DNA of 64,000 nt from Serpens gallinarum (GTDB lineage Bacteria; Pseudomonadota; Gammaproteobacteria; Pseudomonadales; Pseudomonadaceae), in NCBI RefSeq assembly GCF_014836765.1, contig NZ_JACSQG010000001.1:802896-866895 (forward strand), written 5' to 3'. Under the pieces are notes generated by a model. It saw only the letters and a program-made list of their open reading frames with translations, searched no databases and was not told the origin of the DNA. Made by a program: the position numbers and the translations under genes. Below, in pieces: positions 50,704 to 60,100 of the stretch (the first letter of the stretch is position 1; every line of letters starts with the position of its first letter).

Positions 50704-51516
50704 TCAGAGTTGTCGTTCAGGTGCCTGGCGGTTCAGCGCCTGGTCGAGCTGACGCGAGACCTTTGCCGTCAGCTCGCTCTCCGGGTACTGTACGAGGAGG
50801 CGGCGCAGATAGCCGATGCCCTTGTCCCGGTCGGCGCGTGGGTTGTCGGGGGCCAGGTACATCAGGCCCAATTGATAGAGAGCTTTCTCCTTGATGCTGG
50901 TGCTGATCGAGGGGTCGCGCAGGGCCAGCACGTAGAGCTCTTCGGCTTCGGGAACCCGGTCTTTGAGCACGGCGCGACGTGACAGCAAGGTCATGTCTTC
51001 ATTGAGGCTGGGCTTGTCCAGGTCGAGATTGCGTTGCGGTTGCCAGGTGGCGAGCAGTTCCCGCGAGCTTTTCTGTATCGGCTCGCGGGCTCGCTCGCGG
51101 AGCATGACGATACGTGCCTCGGCACGTTCAGCCGCCCGACTGGAGGGGAACTCATCAAGGATCTGCTTGAAATAAGCGAGGGCTTTGGCATCGTCGCGCT
51201 GGTCGTTGTAGCGGCTCATATAGATCAGGCCGTTCTGGTACAGCGCAATGGCGCGGACTTCTTCACTCAGCTTGGTGTCCCGATATCCGCTCAGGTAAAG
51301 CTGCTCGGCTTGCGGGCTATGGGCATCGCGTATGGCCAGGGCGCTGTAGGTCAGCAGGTCGCCTTCTTCTTCCACGGCGGCGGTCATGCGCTTGCCTTTC
51401 ATGGCCTTGTAGCTTTCGACTTCCTGCGTGGTGATCTGGGCAATGAAAAGCGGGGTGGTGGGGGCGCAGCCGACAAGCAGAGTAAGCATGAGCAGGGTAA
51501 GGCTGACAGAGCGCAT
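50704..51516 (-). CDS. TPR-type lipoprotein
   Basis: A 270-residue lipoprotein: MRSVSLTLLMLTLLVGC with lipobox LVGC. The mature part is helical with tandem tetratricopeptide-like units: EVRAIALYQNGLIYMSRYNDQRDDAKALAYFKQILDEFPSSRAAERAEARI and a second near the C-terminus, EKALYQLGLMYLAPDNPRADRDKGIGYLRRLLVQYPESELT. The start M at 51516 is preferred because AAGGA lies six bases upstream; an ATG six bases earlier is too close to it. A second TPR-like lipoprotein is divergent from it. Confidence 0.75.
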   Translation of the reverse strand: MRSVSLTLLMLTLLVGCAPTTPLFIAQITTQEVESYKAMKGKRMTAAVEEEGDLLTYSALAIRDAHSPQAEQLYLSGYRDTKLSEEVRAIALYQNGLIYMSRYNDQRDDAKALAYFKQILDEFPSSRAAERAEARIVMLRERAREPIQKSSRELLATWQPQRNLDLDKPSLNEDMTLLSRRAVLKDRVPEAEELYVLALRDPSISTSIKEKALYQLGLMYLAPDNPRADRDKGIGYLRRLLVQYPESELTAKVSRQLDQALNRQAPERQL

Positions 51517-51667
51517 GTGCATTCCTTGCGATAGGCGTAGCGCCGCAGTTTAGCAGCGGCGGTTTGCTGGCTGGGCCGAGCCCCGGCACAACCCAACGGA
51601 GGTTATGCAATGGGCTGAAGAAAACAGACGGGCTGTCGATACACTGGCAAACGAAGGAGAACCCCCT

Positions 51668-52036
51668 ATGAAAATCCCGCTTATCCTGGTTGCCATGCTC
51701 GCCGTTGCTGGCTGCAGTACGCGTGCTTCACTCGACAAACACCTGAATCAGGCCTACCGCGCTTATGATCAGGGCGATTGCGAACAAGTGATGCTGCAGC
51801 TGTCGCTGGCTGATCGTGCCAGCCGCTCTCGTGTCTACATGCAGCCGGAAATTTCCATGCTGCGTGGGCAATGCCTGGAGCGCCAAAGCCTGTTCATCGA
51901 TGCGACGCAAACCTACCTGTACATCATTAAGAGTTTCCCAACCAGCGAGTATTCGTACCGTGCACGGGCGCGCCTGGAAACCCTGCGCCAGTTGGGCCAT
52001 TACCACCCAGAAAAACCAGTCCAGGCTACGCGCTGA
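51668..52036 (+). CDS. Small TPR-like lipoprotein
   Basis: A 122-residue lipoprotein: MKIPLILVAMLAVAGC with lipobox VAGC. The mature part has helical repeats (LDKHLNQAYRAYDQGDCEQVMLQLSLADRAS, CLERQSLFIDATQTYLYIIKSFPTSEYSYRARARLETL). AAGGAGA lies seven bases before the ATG, which fixes the start; a longer in-frame start would hide the signal. It is divergent from the larger TPR lipoprotein, so the two may share an envelope function. Confidence 0.72.
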   Translation: MKIPLILVAMLAVAGCSTRASLDKHLNQAYRAYDQGDCEQVMLQLSLADRASRSRVYMQPEISMLRGQCLERQSLFIDATQTYLYIIKSFPTSEYSYRARARLETLRQLGHYHPEKPVQATR

Positions 52037-52126
52037 TCATCGCGGGCAGGGTTGCATCTGTCATCAACATGCTGGTAGCGATGGCCGCTAGCGGCTAAGC
52101 TCGGGTTCTCAGGGAGGAGACACTCG

Positions 52127-52555
52127 ATGCGATCGTGGTTGTTTGGGCTTGTTCTGTGGCCAGTAGTAGCGCAAGCCGAGATTTATCGCTGGACCGATAC
52201 CCAGGGGCGGGTGCATTTCGGTTCGAGAGCGCAAGCCGGCGCGGATGCCAACCTCATCGTGGTGCAACCCCAGATTATCGAACGTGATCAGGCCACTCGC
52301 GAACGCGAGGCGCGGGTCGCGGAGGTGTTCGATGCTCGGCGCCAGGAGCAGTCCCAGGCCCGGGAGATTGCCCGGGAACGCCAGGCGCAGCGTGATCAGG
52401 AATGTCGGCGGTTACGCGAACACCTGGCGAGGCTGGAGCGTGGTGGCCGCTTCTATTATCTGGACGATGAGCAGCAACATCGGTTCTACAGCGATGAACA
52501 GCTAACGAAGGCGCGCCAGCAGTTGCGCGATCGAGTTGCGGGACTCTGTGCGTGA
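52127..52555 (+). CDS. DUF4124 periplasmic protein
   Basis: A 142-residue protein with a signal peptide (ending VVAQAEI) and the DUF4124 N-terminal pattern IYRWTDTQGRVHFGSRA. A long charged helix follows (ATREREARVAEVFDARRQEQSQAREIARERQAQRDQECRRLREHLARLERG), then a YYLDDEQQHRFYSDEQL segment. The function is unknown. It precedes the PilZ gene by 40 bases and may be co-transcribed. Confidence 0.8.
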   Translation: MRSWLFGLVLWPVVAQAEIYRWTDTQGRVHFGSRAQAGADANLIVVQPQIIERDQATREREARVAEVFDARRQEQSQAREIARERQAQRDQECRRLREHLARLERGGRFYYLDDEQQHRFYSDEQLTKARQQLRDRVAGLCA

Positions 52556-52595
52556 GCACAAGGCCCATTCCAGATCAACAGCAGCGAATTACATA

Positions 52596-52955
52596 ATGTC
52601 CCGACAACGATCCATCCAGCGGCACCAGTTGCCCTATTACTTGAAAGTATTCAATCGCATCACCGATCGGCCCATGGGCTGCCTTGGCAATGTGTCCTGT
52701 GAAGGACTGATGTTGATCAGCCAATGGCCCTTACTGGTGGGTGCGCGATTCGACATGCGCTTGAAAATCCCCACCCAGGACGGTAGCTGGCGTTCAGTCG
52801 ATTTTTTTGGCACCTGCCAGTGGAGCCAGGAAGATGTCACCCCCGGCAGTTACGACTCGGGTTTTCGTCTTGAATCCCCCCCGCCGGAATACCTCGAAAT
52901 GGTAGGTGCCTTGCGCGAGTACTTCACCTTTCAACGCTTGGCGACGTCTGCCTAA
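52596..52955 (+). CDS. PilZ-domain c-di-GMP effector (putative)
   Basis: A 119-residue protein that is almost only a PilZ domain. The RxxxR motif is present (RQRSIQRHQ, Arg7-x3-Arg pattern) and the (D/N)xSxxG motif is GNVSCEGLMLI. So c-di-GMP binding is plausible. The start is MSRQRSIQ at 52596; a longer start adds 20 unlike residues. No strong ribosome-binding site. It lies between a DUF4124 gene and sbcB. Confidence 0.8.
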   Translation: MSRQRSIQRHQLPYYLKVFNRITDRPMGCLGNVSCEGLMLISQWPLLVGARFDMRLKIPTQDGSWRSVDFFGTCQWSQEDVTPGSYDSGFRLESPPPEYLEMVGALREYFTFQRLATSA

Positions 52956-53059
52956 GTAAGCAAACAAGCATTCAATGACGGGTCATTCAGCGCGTGTTCG
53001 CTCGCAAACACACGCTGAAAGGTCCTAGACTCGGTGGCTTGCTGAAAAAGGACGCCTCC

Positions 53060-54511
53060 GTGACCCCGACCATCTTCTGGTACGACTACGAAACCACTGG
53101 CATCAACCCGCGTTGCGACCGGCCTCTGCAGGTCGCCGGCATTCGCACCGACGAGGCGCTTAATGAAGTCGGCGAGCCGCTCAATCTGTACTGCCGACCG
53201 GCCGATGACATCCTGCCGCATCCAGCAGCCTGCCTGATTACCGGCATCACTCCGCAAACCTTGCTCGAGCAGGGTCTTGGCGAAGCTGAATTCATGACCC
53301 GCCTGCATGCTGAACTGTCCCGCCCCGCGACGTGCGGAGCCGGCTACAACAGCCTGCGCTTCGATGACGAAGTGACTCGCTACAGCCTGTACCGCAACTT
53401 CTTCGATCCCTATGCACGGGAATGGCAGGGCGGCAACAGTCGCTGGGACCTGATTGACCTGGCGCGTACTACCTATGCATTGCGCCCGGACGGAATCAAC
53501 TGGCCGCAGCAGGACGGGCGCGTCAGCCTGCGCCTGGAGCTTCTGACTGCCGCCAACGGCATTGATCATGGCCAGGCTCACGATGCGCTGTCCGATGTGC
53601 GCGCCACGATCGGGCTGGCGCGCCTGCTGCGTGAGCGCCAGCCGCGCCTGTATGACTACCTGTACCGTTTACGCGGCAAAGCCCAGGTCATGGAGCAGAT
53701 TCGCCTGCTGCAGCCGCTGGTGCATGTTTCGGGACGGTTTTCAGCCGAACGCAGCTACCTGGGCGTGGTGCTGCCGCTGGCCTGGCACCCCAAGAATCGC
53801 AATGCCTTGATTGTTTGCGACTTGCAGGCCGACCTGACACCGCTGCTGGAGCTGGATGGCGAGACCCTGCGGCAACGGCTCTATACGCGGCACGCGGAAT
53901 TGGACGAGGGACAACTGCCGGTGCCGCTGAAATTGCTGCATATCAACAAATGTCCGGTAGTGGCTCCGCTGAAAGTGCTTCGCGGCGAGGATCGCGAGCG
54001 TTTGCAGCTCAACCTGGACCATTGCCTGCAACAGGCACAGCGTCTGAGGGATGCTCAGGAGCAATGGCGGGGCAAGCTGGCGACGGTCTATGCACAAGAT
54101 GAGTTTGCGGGCGTCGACGACCCAGAGCAGCAGCTGTATGGCGGGTTTTTAGGGGATCGGGATCGCCTGTTGTGCGATCAGGTGCGTAATGCCGAAGCGA
54201 GCCGGCTGGCGAGCGAGCGTTGGCCGTTCGATGATCCGCGCATGCCTGAACTGTTGTTCCGCTATCGCGCGCGCAACTTCGCCGAGACATTGACTGCCGA
54301 TGAACAACAGCGATGGCAGACGTTTTGTCGATCCCGATTGAATGATCCCGCCATGGGTGCTCCCCAAACCTATATAGCTTTCCAAACGGCCACTCTGGAG
54401 TTGCTGGGGCGTGCTTCGCCGTCAGAGCGTGCCATCTTGCTGGCCTGGAAAGACTATGCCAAGAAACGCGCTGAGGATTATGGTGTATCGACTGCTGTTG
54501 AAGCATTTTAG
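53060..54511 (+). CDS. sbcB: Exodeoxyribonuclease I SbcB
   Basis: Processive single-strand 3'-5' exonuclease of 483 residues that acts in recombination and mismatch repair. DEDDh motifs: FWYDYETTG (Asp9, Glu11), YNSLRFDDEVTRYSLYRNFFDPYAREW and HDALSDVRATIGLA. The SH3-like and helical C-terminal parts follow. The start is GTG at 53060 with AAGGA eight bases upstream; an upstream in-frame ATG at 52994 would add 22 residues before VTPTIFWYDY. It ends before a strong bidirectional terminator shared with mvaT. Confidence 0.95.
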   Translation: MTPTIFWYDYETTGINPRCDRPLQVAGIRTDEALNEVGEPLNLYCRPADDILPHPAACLITGITPQTLLEQGLGEAEFMTRLHAELSRPATCGAGYNSLRFDDEVTRYSLYRNFFDPYAREWQGGNSRWDLIDLARTTYALRPDGINWPQQDGRVSLRLELLTAANGIDHGQAHDALSDVRATIGLARLLRERQPRLYDYLYRLRGKAQVMEQIRLLQPLVHVSGRFSAERSYLGVVLPLAWHPKNRNALIVCDLQADLTPLLELDGETLRQRLYTRHAELDEGQLPVPLKLLHINKCPVVAPLKVLRGEDRERLQLNLDHCLQQAQRLRDAQEQWRGKLATVYAQDEFAGVDDPEQQLYGGFLGDRDRLLCDQVRNAEASRLASERWPFDDPRMPELLFRYRARNFAETLTADEQQRWQTFCRSRLNDPAMGAPQTYIAFQTATLELLGRASPSERAILLAWKDYAKKRAEDYGVSTAVEAF

Positions 54512-54673
54512 AATGTGTGTTGGCGCTCTTTATTTCAGTATTGAAATCTGGAAACGTCGCTGTTCTATGTGCCATGCGTGGCGGTGTGGCTTTGGCAACT
54601 GCCCATTATCCAGGGGCTGAGATGGTTATAGCCCACGCGTGGGGCATGTTCGCTGAGGCAGGATTAATACAAC

Positions 54674-54702
54674 AAAAACGCCAGCATAATGCTGGCGTTT
54701 TT
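54674..54702. terminator. Bidirectional terminator between sbcB and mvaT
   Basis: The stem CGCCAGCA / TGCTGGCG with a TAA loop is flanked by A5 and T6, so it can end transcripts from either side. A CCCACGCGTGGG palindrome lies about 40 bases nearer sbcB. Confidence 0.9.
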
Positions 54703-54721
54703 TGTTTAAGCGAAACGATGT

Positions 54722-55096
54722 TTAATCGAGCAGGGTGGCCCAGCTCTCTACTTCGTCGGAGCTCCACTTGGCCTTCCAGGCTTTCAGAACCTTGTGGTTG
54801 CCGCCTTTGGTCTCGATGACTTCACCCGTGTGCGGGTTCTTGTACTGTTTGACCTTGCGGGTACGCTTGGCCGGAGCAGGCTTGGCAACCAGTGCCGATT
54901 TGGAAGAGCGGGCGTTCGGGTCAATGATGGCAATAATATCCGGCAGGGATTTGCCGTGGGTGCTCATCAGTTTGCGCAGTTCTTCTTCAAACTGCTTTTC
55001 CTTTTGCAGCTTTTCGTCCTGCTCGAGGTTCTTCAGGCGCTCTTGAAGTTCTTCAATGGCTTCTTTAGTGGCGCGGTATTCAGAGAGAAGGGACAT
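54722..55096 (-). CDS. mvaT: H-NS-like xenogeneic silencer MvaT
   Basis: A 124-residue DNA-binding nucleoid protein. The N-terminal coiled coil (MSLLSEYRATKEAIEELQERLKNLEQ) makes oligomers. The C-terminal AT-hook-like DNA-binding region has RKVKQYKNPHTGEVIETKGGNHKVLKAWKAKW. MvaT silences AT-rich DNA in Pseudomonas. The start MSLLSEY has AAGGA seven bases upstream; an earlier in-frame ATG is too long. Its leader holds an 8-bp inverted repeat and a strong dyad lies further upstream. Confidence 0.96.
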   Translation of the reverse strand: MSLLSEYRATKEAIEELQERLKNLEQDEKLQKEKQFEEELRKLMSTHGKSLPDIIAIIDPNARSSKSALVAKPAPAKRTRKVKQYKNPHTGEVIETKGGNHKVLKAWKAKWSSDEVESWATLLD

Positions 55097-55119
55097 TTTT
55101 TTTCCTTGCAATAGGAGGA

Positions 55120-55142
55120 TTGTTTCAGGATTCGTGAAACAA
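55120..55142 (-). promoter_or_regulatory. Inverted repeat in the mvaT leader
   Basis: TTGTTTCA / TGAAACAA, perfect 8-bp arms with a seven-base spacer, 24-46 bases upstream of the mvaT ATG. Its place suggests an operator or leader hairpin. Confidence 0.4.
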
Positions 55143-55211
55143 ATGATAGTCAGCTGTAGTGCACAAGTAAACTGAACTTAAAACTTTTGAAAAGGTTTTC
55201 GGTCCTTGATC

Positions 55212-55243
55212 ACACGCCAAGACACTAAGTGTACTTGGCGTGT
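55212..55243. promoter_or_regulatory. Near-perfect 32-bp dyad upstream of mvaT
   Basis: Left arm ACACGCCAAGACACT (55212-55226), centre A, right arm AGTGT-A-CTTGGCGTGT (55228-55243) with one extra base. It lies about 116 bases from the mvaT start and 280 from purU. The symmetry is far above chance for a 15-bp arm. Candidate operator or leader-RNA structure. Confidence 0.5.
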
Positions 55244-55523
55244 TGAAGCGCCTGCTGGCGATCATAACACCGGATCGAGAAATAGTTGAATTAACGAAGC
55301 GTTTGCAGAGTAAGTGCCGTGAAGGTTAGATAGTGAGCGATATGCCGCAAAGACGTTTGCAGGGCAGGGTGGAAATGGCAAGAGCAGTATTGTTCATCGG
55401 CGAACGAGGCAAGGCACTCAAGGTGCGTGGCCTGCAGGGGGAAGTTCATTGTCAGCCTGTTACTGATCTTTTTGTGGCGTGCGGCTAGAATTGCTGCCCT
55501 TTGCGAACTGGAGCTTTCAACAC

Positions 55524-56375
55524 ATGCGCACTTTTCGGCTGGTAATCGCCTGCCCGGATGGCGTCGGGATCGTCGCCAAGGTCAGTAACTTTCTGGCCAC
55601 CTACAATGGCTGGATCACCGAGGCCAGCCATCATTCGGATAATCAAAACGGCTGGTTCTTCATGCGTCATGAGATCCGTGCCGATTCGCTGCCATTTGAT
55701 CTGGACGGCTTCCGACAAGCCTTCGCGCCGATTGCCAAGGAATTTTCCATGGTTTGGCGGATTAGCGACTCTGCGGAGATGCGCCGCGTAGTGTTGATGG
55801 CCAGCCGTGAATCGCACTGCCTGGCAGACCTCTTGCACCGCTGGCGCAGTGGGGAAATGGATTGCGAGATCCCTTGTGTGATTTCCAACCACGAAGACTT
55901 GCGCAGCATGGTGGAGTGGCATGGTATTCCTTACCACCATGTGCCGGTCGATCCCCAGAACAAACAGCCGGCCTTCGATGAAGTATCGCGTCTGGTCGAT
56001 GACTACAGCGCCGATACCGTGGTGTTGGCTCGCTACATGCAGATCCTGCCGCCCGACCTGTGCCAGCGCTATCGTCATCAGGTGATCAATATCCACCACA
56101 GCTTCCTGCCGTCGTTCGTGGGCGCCAAGCCCTATCATCAGGCGTCGCTGCGGGGTGTGAAGTTGATCGGCGCGACCTGCCACTATGTGACCGAGGAGTT
56201 GGATGCCGGCCCGATCATCGAGCAGGACGTGGTCCGTGTGACCCATCGCGACAGCATCGAAACCATGGTGCGCCTGGGCAAGGACGTCGAGAAGATGGTG
56301 CTGTCACGTGGCCTGCGCTTCCATTTGGAAGATCGAGTCATCGTGCATGACAACAAGACCGTGGTGTTTGCCTAA
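55524..56375 (+). CDS. purU: Formyltetrahydrofolate deformylase PurU
   Basis: Hydrolyses 10-formyl-tetrahydrofolate to formate and tetrahydrofolate, balancing one-carbon pools. The protein has 283 residues. An N-terminal ACT-like domain (about 1-85, MRTFRLVIACPDGVGIVAKVSNFL) is followed by the formyltransferase fold with VINIHHSFLPSFVGAKPYHQA, GATCHYVTEELDAGPIIEQD. The start MRTFRL has GGAG ten bases upstream. A small acidic open frame follows after 11 bases. Confidence 0.94.
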   Translation: MRTFRLVIACPDGVGIVAKVSNFLATYNGWITEASHHSDNQNGWFFMRHEIRADSLPFDLDGFRQAFAPIAKEFSMVWRISDSAEMRRVVLMASRESHCLADLLHRWRSGEMDCEIPCVISNHEDLRSMVEWHGIPYHHVPVDPQNKQPAFDEVSRLVDDYSADTVVLARYMQILPPDLCQRYRHQVINIHHSFLPSFVGAKPYHQASLRGVKLIGATCHYVTEELDAGPIIEQDVVRVTHRDSIETMVRLGKDVEKMVLSRGLRFHLEDRVIVHDNKTVVFA

Positions 56376-56386
56376 CGCAGGTACAC

Positions 56387-56608
56387 ATGACCGATCCAAT
56401 GCGCCGCGCGAGCGCCAGCCTGCCGCCCACAGTGGGTGAGGGCTGCGTGAGGCGCTTCGATCCAGAACAGTTGAGCGATGACTGCGGCGCCGAGTTTTCC
56501 GGCGCCGCCCAATTGTGGGCCGAACTGCAGCAAGACGTTCAGCAAGAACTGGACCAAGAGGTGTCGCAGGTTACCTGGCAGTGCGACGAGCCCGACGAGC
56601 GCGCTTGA
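56387..56608 (+). CDS. Small acidic protein downstream of purU, unknown
   Basis: A 73-residue acidic protein (MTDPMRRASASLPPTVGEGC...) with a helical C-terminal half (AAQLWAELQQDVQQELDQEVSQVTWQ). It starts 11 bases after purU stops, which suggests co-transcription. The ribosome-binding site is weak (AGG five bases upstream). I recognise no family, and it could be non-coding; the codon bias looks similar to neighbours. Confidence 0.4.
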   Translation: MTDPMRRASASLPPTVGEGCVRRFDPEQLSDDCGAEFSGAAQLWAELQQDVQQELDQEVSQVTWQCDEPDERA

Positions 56609-56841
56609 ACCGTGTGCCACTGGTCTATTGCCGGCTCGGAAGGATTGGCACTCGACTAGCGTATTTAAGACCGCTGAGAGGCGTGGTCGCGCGTAGCCGG
56701 TGAGGGACAGTCAAAAAAGGATCATCTACGACAGATAGGCTCTGCTTTTCGCAACGTTACGCTATCTCAGCGGTCTCGCCTGCGATTTTCTATGGCGTGA
56801 TCACTCGCTGCATATGGCGGAACCAGCATGAGGTTACTGTC

Positions 56842-57072
56842 ATGACGTCCACAATCGCTAGAGGCCTGTTCCTTATGGGCGCTCTGGGCGTGGTTTCCCT
56901 GGCCACCGCGGCCTGGCACGAGCCGGGACCGGGCATCATACAAGGAAGTCATGGATTGACGCATTGCCCGATTCCTCCCAACGCGCGCGAGAAGGTATCG
57001 TCGGTTCAACCCGGAGAAGAATTGCTGTTGTTGCTGTACGGTTTGTCGCAGAGTGCTCAGTCTCGCGGATGA
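56842..57072 (+). CDS. Small exported protein, unknown
   Basis: A 76-residue protein with a signal peptide (MTSTIARGLFLMGALGVVSLATAAWH). The mature part of about 50 residues is short and contains one Cys (LTHCPIPP). GAGG lies eight bases before the ATG. A strong terminator follows at 57117, so this is a transcribed unit. An earlier in-frame ATG exists but would hide the signal. Confidence 0.55.
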   Translation: MTSTIARGLFLMGALGVVSLATAAWHEPGPGIIQGSHGLTHCPIPPNAREKVSSVQPGEELLLLLYGLSQSAQSRG

Positions 57073-57116
57073 GACATGGCAGTGACGGAGACCGCTCGTC
57101 CTACGAGTCCCTACGG

Positions 57117-57151
57117 AAAGCCCCGATGCGCCTTGCGCGTCGGGGCTTTTT
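57117..57151 (+). terminator. Intrinsic terminator after the small exported protein
   Basis: The outer stem AAAGCCCCGA / TCGGGGCTTT encloses an inner GCGC-CTT-GCGC hairpin, and the right arm runs into a T5 tract. It lies 44 bases after the small protein's stop. Confidence 0.85.
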
Positions 57152-57171
57152 CATGCGTATACCGACACACT

Positions 57172-60100
57172 TCAGTGTGCCGGCTCCAGCGCCTGCCGGT
57201 ACGCATCCGGTTTGGCCAGCAGGCAATACATGCTCGGCAGCACGAACAGCGTGAACAGCGTGCCCACCGACATGCCGGTGGCGATCACCAGGCCGATATC
57301 GAAACGGCTGACGGCACCTGCGCCTGAGGCCAGCAATAGCGGGAACATGCCGAATACCATGGCGGCGGTGGTCATCAGCACCGGACGCAGGCGGATCGCT
57401 GCGGCTTCCTCCACCGCCTCGCGAGGCGTCAGCCCCTTGCTGTGACGTAATTGGTTGGCGAATTCAACGATCAAAATGCCGTGCTTGCTGATCAGTCCGA
57501 TCAGCGTCACCAGCCCGACCTGGGTGTAAATGTTCATGGTTGAAATGCCGAGAAACAATGGGATCAGAGCACCGCAGATCGACAGCGGCACGGTGATGAG
57601 AATCACCAGCGGATCGCGGAAGCTCTCGAACTGCGCGGCCAGCACCAGGAAAATGATCGCCACCGCCAGGGCGAAGGTGACATACAGCTCACCGCCTTCC
57701 TGGATGAACTGGCGTGACGCTCCGGCATAGTCGAAGGCGTAGCCGCGCGGCGCTTCTTCTTCGGCAATCATGCGCACGGTGTCGATGGCTTCGCCCATGC
57801 TGACGATGGGCACGCCTTGGATGATTGCTGAGTTGAGCTGCTGGAACTGGTTGAGCTGGGTAGGGCGCGCACGGTCGTGGACACGGATCAGCGTACCCAG
57901 CGGCAACATCTGGCCTTGCTCGTTGCGCACATAATAGCTGTCCAGCCAGTCGGGATTGTCGCGCCAGGCACGCTCCACCTGGGCGATGACCTTGTAGCTG
58001 CGGCCTTCTACCGTGAAGCGGTTGATTTCCCCTTCACCGAGCAGGACCGCCAGGGTCTGCCCCACTTCCTGCATGGAAACGCCCATTTGCGCGGCTTTCT
58101 GCCGATCGATTTCAACCACCAATTCGGGCTTGTCGAATGCCAGGTCAACGTCGAGGAAAGCGAACTTGCCGGATTCCTGGGTGCGCTGCCGGATGCGGTC
58201 GGTCACTTGCAGCAGCGATTCATAATCATTGGGCGTGTTGATCACGAACTGGAACGGTAAACCCTCGCCGGTGCCGGGCAGCGAGGGCAGGTTGAAGCCG
58301 AAGATCTGCAGGCCGGGTACCTGGTTGATACGCGTCTGCACCAGGGGAAGCAGTTCCATCTGCGTGCGTGAGCGCTCGTCCCACGGGGTGAGCAGAAATC
58401 CGCCAATGCCGGATTGCACACCATTGAAGCCGTTAATCTGGAACGAGGAGTAATACTCGGGAAAGGCTTTGAAGATGTCGCGAAACTGGTCGGTGTACCT
58501 GTTCGTGTAGTCCAGGTTGGTGGGCTGCGGTGCGTTGCTGAGCAGAAAGATCGCGCCCTGATCTTCCTCCGGAGCCAGCTCGCTCTGGGTGAACATCAGC
58601 AGTACCGGGATCAGCCCGAGCACGATCAGTGCAAAGACCAGGACCACAGGGCGTGTATCGAGGGTGCCGTGCAGAAGTCGCTGGTAGCGCAAACGCACGC
58701 GCTCAAAGGTGCGGTCAATGCGCTGGGCCAGGCCGGAAGGATTGGTGGTGGGGCGCAACAGTTTTGCGCACATCATCGGCGACAGGGTCAGCGCGACGAT
58801 GCCGGAAATGATCACTGCACCGGCCAGGGTAAAGGCGAATTCCTTGAACAGCGCGCCGGTCAGGCCTTGCAGCAGGCCGATGGGTGCGTAAACGGCCGCC
58901 AGGGTGATGGTCATCGATACGACCGGCACGGCGATTTCCCGCGCGCCTTCCAGGGCCGCCTCGAACGGCGTCTTGCCTTCCTCGATATGACGGTGGATGT
59001 TCTCCACCACGACGATGGCGTCGTCCACCACCAAGCCAATGGCCAGGACCATGGCCAGCAATGTCAGCAGGTTGATCGAGTAGCCCATCAACTGCATGAA
59101 GAACAGCACGCCGATCATCGACAGCGGGATGGTCACTACCGGAATCAGCACTGAACGCAGCGCACCCAGGAACAGGAATACCACGACGATGACGATCAAC
59201 ACTGCCTCGCCCAGAGTCTTCACCACCTCGTCGATCGAGGCACGGATGAACTGCGTGGCGTCGTAGGCGATGGACAGCTTGAGATTGGGCGGCAACTGCG
59301 CCTGCAATTCAGGAATCAGGCCGCGGACGTTTTTGATCACCTCCAGCGGATTCGAACTGGGCGTGCCCTGGATGGCAATGTAGACAGAAGGGGTGCCGTC
59401 GAAGGAACTGACGCTGTCGTAGCTTTCCGATCCCATTTCGACGCGGGCCACATCGCCGAGCAGCACGCGGGTGTCGCCTGCGGTTTTCAGCGGAATGGCA
59501 GCGAAGGCTTCAGCGGTCTTCAACTCAGTTTCAGCATTGACCGCGGTGAGTGTGTATTCACCCTTCAGCTCGCCGGCGGTGGTCAGGAAGTTGTAGCGGC
59601 GCACCGCGCTGCTGACATCCGCCGCGCTCAGCCCATACGCACCCAGTCTGATCGGGTCGAGCCACAGACGCATGGCAAACACCTGATTGCCGAGGATCTC
59701 TGCCTCGGCAATGCCCGGCAGGGTGGCCAGTTTGGGTTGAATGATCCGCGACAGGTAATCGGTGATCTGCGGGTTGGACAGCTCCTCGCTATAGAAACTG
59801 ATGTACATCAGGGCCGTGGAATCGGCGGCTTGCTTGGCCAGAACCGGGTCTTCGGCATCCTGCGGCAATTGGTTCTTCACTTCGTTGGCCTTGGCCAATA
59901 ACTCGGTGAAGAGACGGTCGCTGTTACTGCCGATGCGCGCATAGATGGAAATCAGCGATACGTTCTGACGGCTCACCGATGTCATGTAATCGATGCCCTC
60001 GGCACTGGCCAGGCTCTGTTGCAGGGGCTGGGTGATATAGCCCTGGATGGTCTCGGCATTGGCGCCGGGATAGGTCGTGGTCACCGTGATCAGCGCGCTT

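Larger units (their letters stand above)
55097..55523. other. 427-bp divergent mvaT/purU region with dyads
   Basis: AT-richer than its surroundings. It contains a perfect 8-bp inverted repeat, TTGTTTCA (55120-55127) and TGAAACAA (55135-55142), and the 32-bp dyad listed next. A possible 48-codon open frame (55342-55488, MPQRRLQGRVE) lacks a ribosome-binding site and is not called. Confidence 0.55.

Noticed and set aside
55342-55488. A 48-codon plus-strand frame in the mvaT-purU gap (MPQRRLQGRVE...)
   Set aside because: No good ribosome-binding site, no signal or domain; it may be chance. Ribosome profiling could change this.
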